NCBI GenBank assembly: GCA_035624865.1 | Contig: DASPQS010000309.1 | Span: 1 to 6,460, forward strand | Direction: 5' to 3' | Length of the DNA stretch: 6,460 bases | From: JASHZA01 sp035624865 | GTDB taxonomy: Bacteria; Desulfobacterota; Binatia; Binatales; Binataceae | In this document: piece by piece, positions 5,838-6,460 of the stretch | How the letters are laid out: each line of letters starts with the position of its first letter | Numbering within the stretch: position 1 is the first letter of the stretch | Translations under genes and position numbers: made by a program | The notes under the pieces: generated by a model | Told to the model about the DNA's origin: nothing | The model's input: the letters and a program-made list of their open reading frames with translations, nothing else | Databases searched by the model: none

Positions 5838-6460
5838 ATGCCAGACGAACTCGCCCCGCTAAATCCCTCCGCCGCGGACCTCGAATTTCCTGCCGGCGGG
5901 CTCGCGAGCTTTCCGCCGGTCGAACGTTGGGAGGACTGGGTCGAGTACGATCCAGCGCAATGGCCGCGCAAGGCGGAAAAGCATTACGCGCTGATCCCGA
6001 CGATTTGTTTCAACTGCGAGGCGGGATGCGGGCTCCTCGCCTACGTTGACAAGGCAACCGGGCGCATCCGCAAGTTTGAGGGCAATCCTGTGCATCCGGG
6101 CAGTCGCGGACGCAACTGCGCCAAGGGTCCCGCAACGCTCAACCAGGTCACCGACCCGGAGCGCATCCTTTATCCGCTGCGGCGCACCGGCAAGCGCGGC
6201 GAAGGGAAGTGGGAGCGCGTCAGTTGGGACGTGGTGCTTGATGACCTCGCGGGTCGAATCCGCGCAGCGCTGACCGAGGGGCGGCGCAGCGAGATCATCT
6301 ATCATGTCGGACGTCCAGGCCATGAGCTGCTTTACAACCAGCGCATTCTGCATTCGTGGGGCATCGACGGCCACAACAGCCATACCAATATCTGCTCGGC
6401 GGGCGCGCGCGCGGGCTACGCCTTCTGGTCAGGGATCGATCGTCCCTCGCCCGACCATGC
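5838..6460 (+). CDS. Molybdopterin oxidoreductase catalytic subunit, CISM superfamily (3' truncated by window)
   Basis: The first 207 codons of a Mo-bisMGD enzyme that continues past the window end. A hydrophilic N-terminus of about 50 residues, with no twin-arginine motif or signal peptide, precedes a [4Fe-4S] motif: Cys57-x2-Cys60-x3-Cys64 (CFNCEAGCG) and Cys94 after 29 residues (GRNCAKG), as in DmsA/PsrA/NapA relatives. The usual segments follow: EGNPVHPGSRGRNCAKG, DPERILYPLRR, then WERVSWDVVLDDLAGRI. Cys186 in HTNICSAGARAGY sits where the family's Mo ligand is expected, so cysteine ligation is likely. ATG 5838 is the first possible start after an in-frame TAG at 5826; no Shine-Dalgarno is seen. 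Fifty-six bases separate it from the Fe-S/NrfD gene, implying one operon in the order BC-A. Lack of a Tat signal points to a cytoplasmic active site, as in the sulfite dehydrogenase SoeA, but thiosulfate, polysulfide, tetrathionate or other substrates cannot be excluded from this fragment. Confidence 0.9.
   Translation, partial: MPDELAPLNPSAADLEFPAGGLASFPPVERWEDWVEYDPAQWPRKAEKHYALIPTICFNCEAGCGLLAYVDKATGRIRKFEGNPVHPGSRGRNCAKGPATLNQVTDPERILYPLRRTGKRGEGKWERVSWDVVLDDLAGRIRAALTEGRRSEIIYHVGRPGHELLYNQRILHSWGIDGHNSHTNICSAGARAGYAFWSGIDRPSPDH

Noticed and set aside
5859..6383. Open frame on the - strand opposite the Mo subunit (174 codons)
   Set aside because: The + strand there encodes conserved Fe-S and molybdopterin motifs in a continuous frame, so the - strand frame is a shadow.

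Overview
The window is a GC-rich, gene-dense bacterial segment. It reads as a free-living environmental bacterium, but nothing in it (no rRNA, tRNA or taxon-specific marker) lets me name the lineage. There are seven protein-coding genes, two of them probably cut by the window edges. I see no RNA genes, insertion sequences, CRISPR arrays or phage genes. Every stretch without a gene is shorter than 130 bases.

Layout from left to right: (1) a membrane histidine kinase on the + strand (7-1335) whose N-terminus may lie outside the window. Its phospho-acceptor H-box is intact, but its ATP-binding motifs are strikingly eroded. (2) An ArsR-family repressor on the - strand (1373-1759), divergent from (3) a TauE/SafE-family sulfur-anion exporter (1845-2672). 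The exporter is followed by (4) a small three-helix membrane protein of the DUF1634 type (2735-3118). The 85-base region between the repressor and the exporter is an AT-rich island. It holds two tandem copies of ATATTCRTAT inside an imperfect dyad that overlaps a plausible sigma-70 promoter for the exporter. (5) A variant Fpg/MutM DNA glycosylase on the - strand (3121-4020), whose stop codon lies two bases from that of the DUF1634 gene. (6) A fusion of a four-[4Fe-4S]-cluster electron-transfer subunit with an NrfD/PsrC-type membrane quinone subunit (4144-5781). (7) The first 207 codons of a molybdopterin (CISM superfamily) catalytic subunit (5838 to the window end), which carries an N-terminal [4Fe-4S] motif and no Tat signal.

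Possible joint function. Genes 6 and 7 should form a membrane-bound Mo-bisMGD oxidoreductase that exchanges electrons with the quinone pool. Because the catalytic subunit lacks a twin-arginine signal, its active site is inferred to face the cytoplasm, as in the sulfite dehydrogenase SoeABC, and not the periplasm as in Psr/Phs/Ttr reductases. Together with a repressor-controlled TauE/SafE exporter next door, this suggests, but does not prove, a locus for handling sulfite or another reduced sulfur species: export it, and oxidise or reduce it at the membrane. The glycosylase and the histidine kinase have no evident link to that theme. The substrate of the Mo enzyme cannot be settled from this partial sequence.
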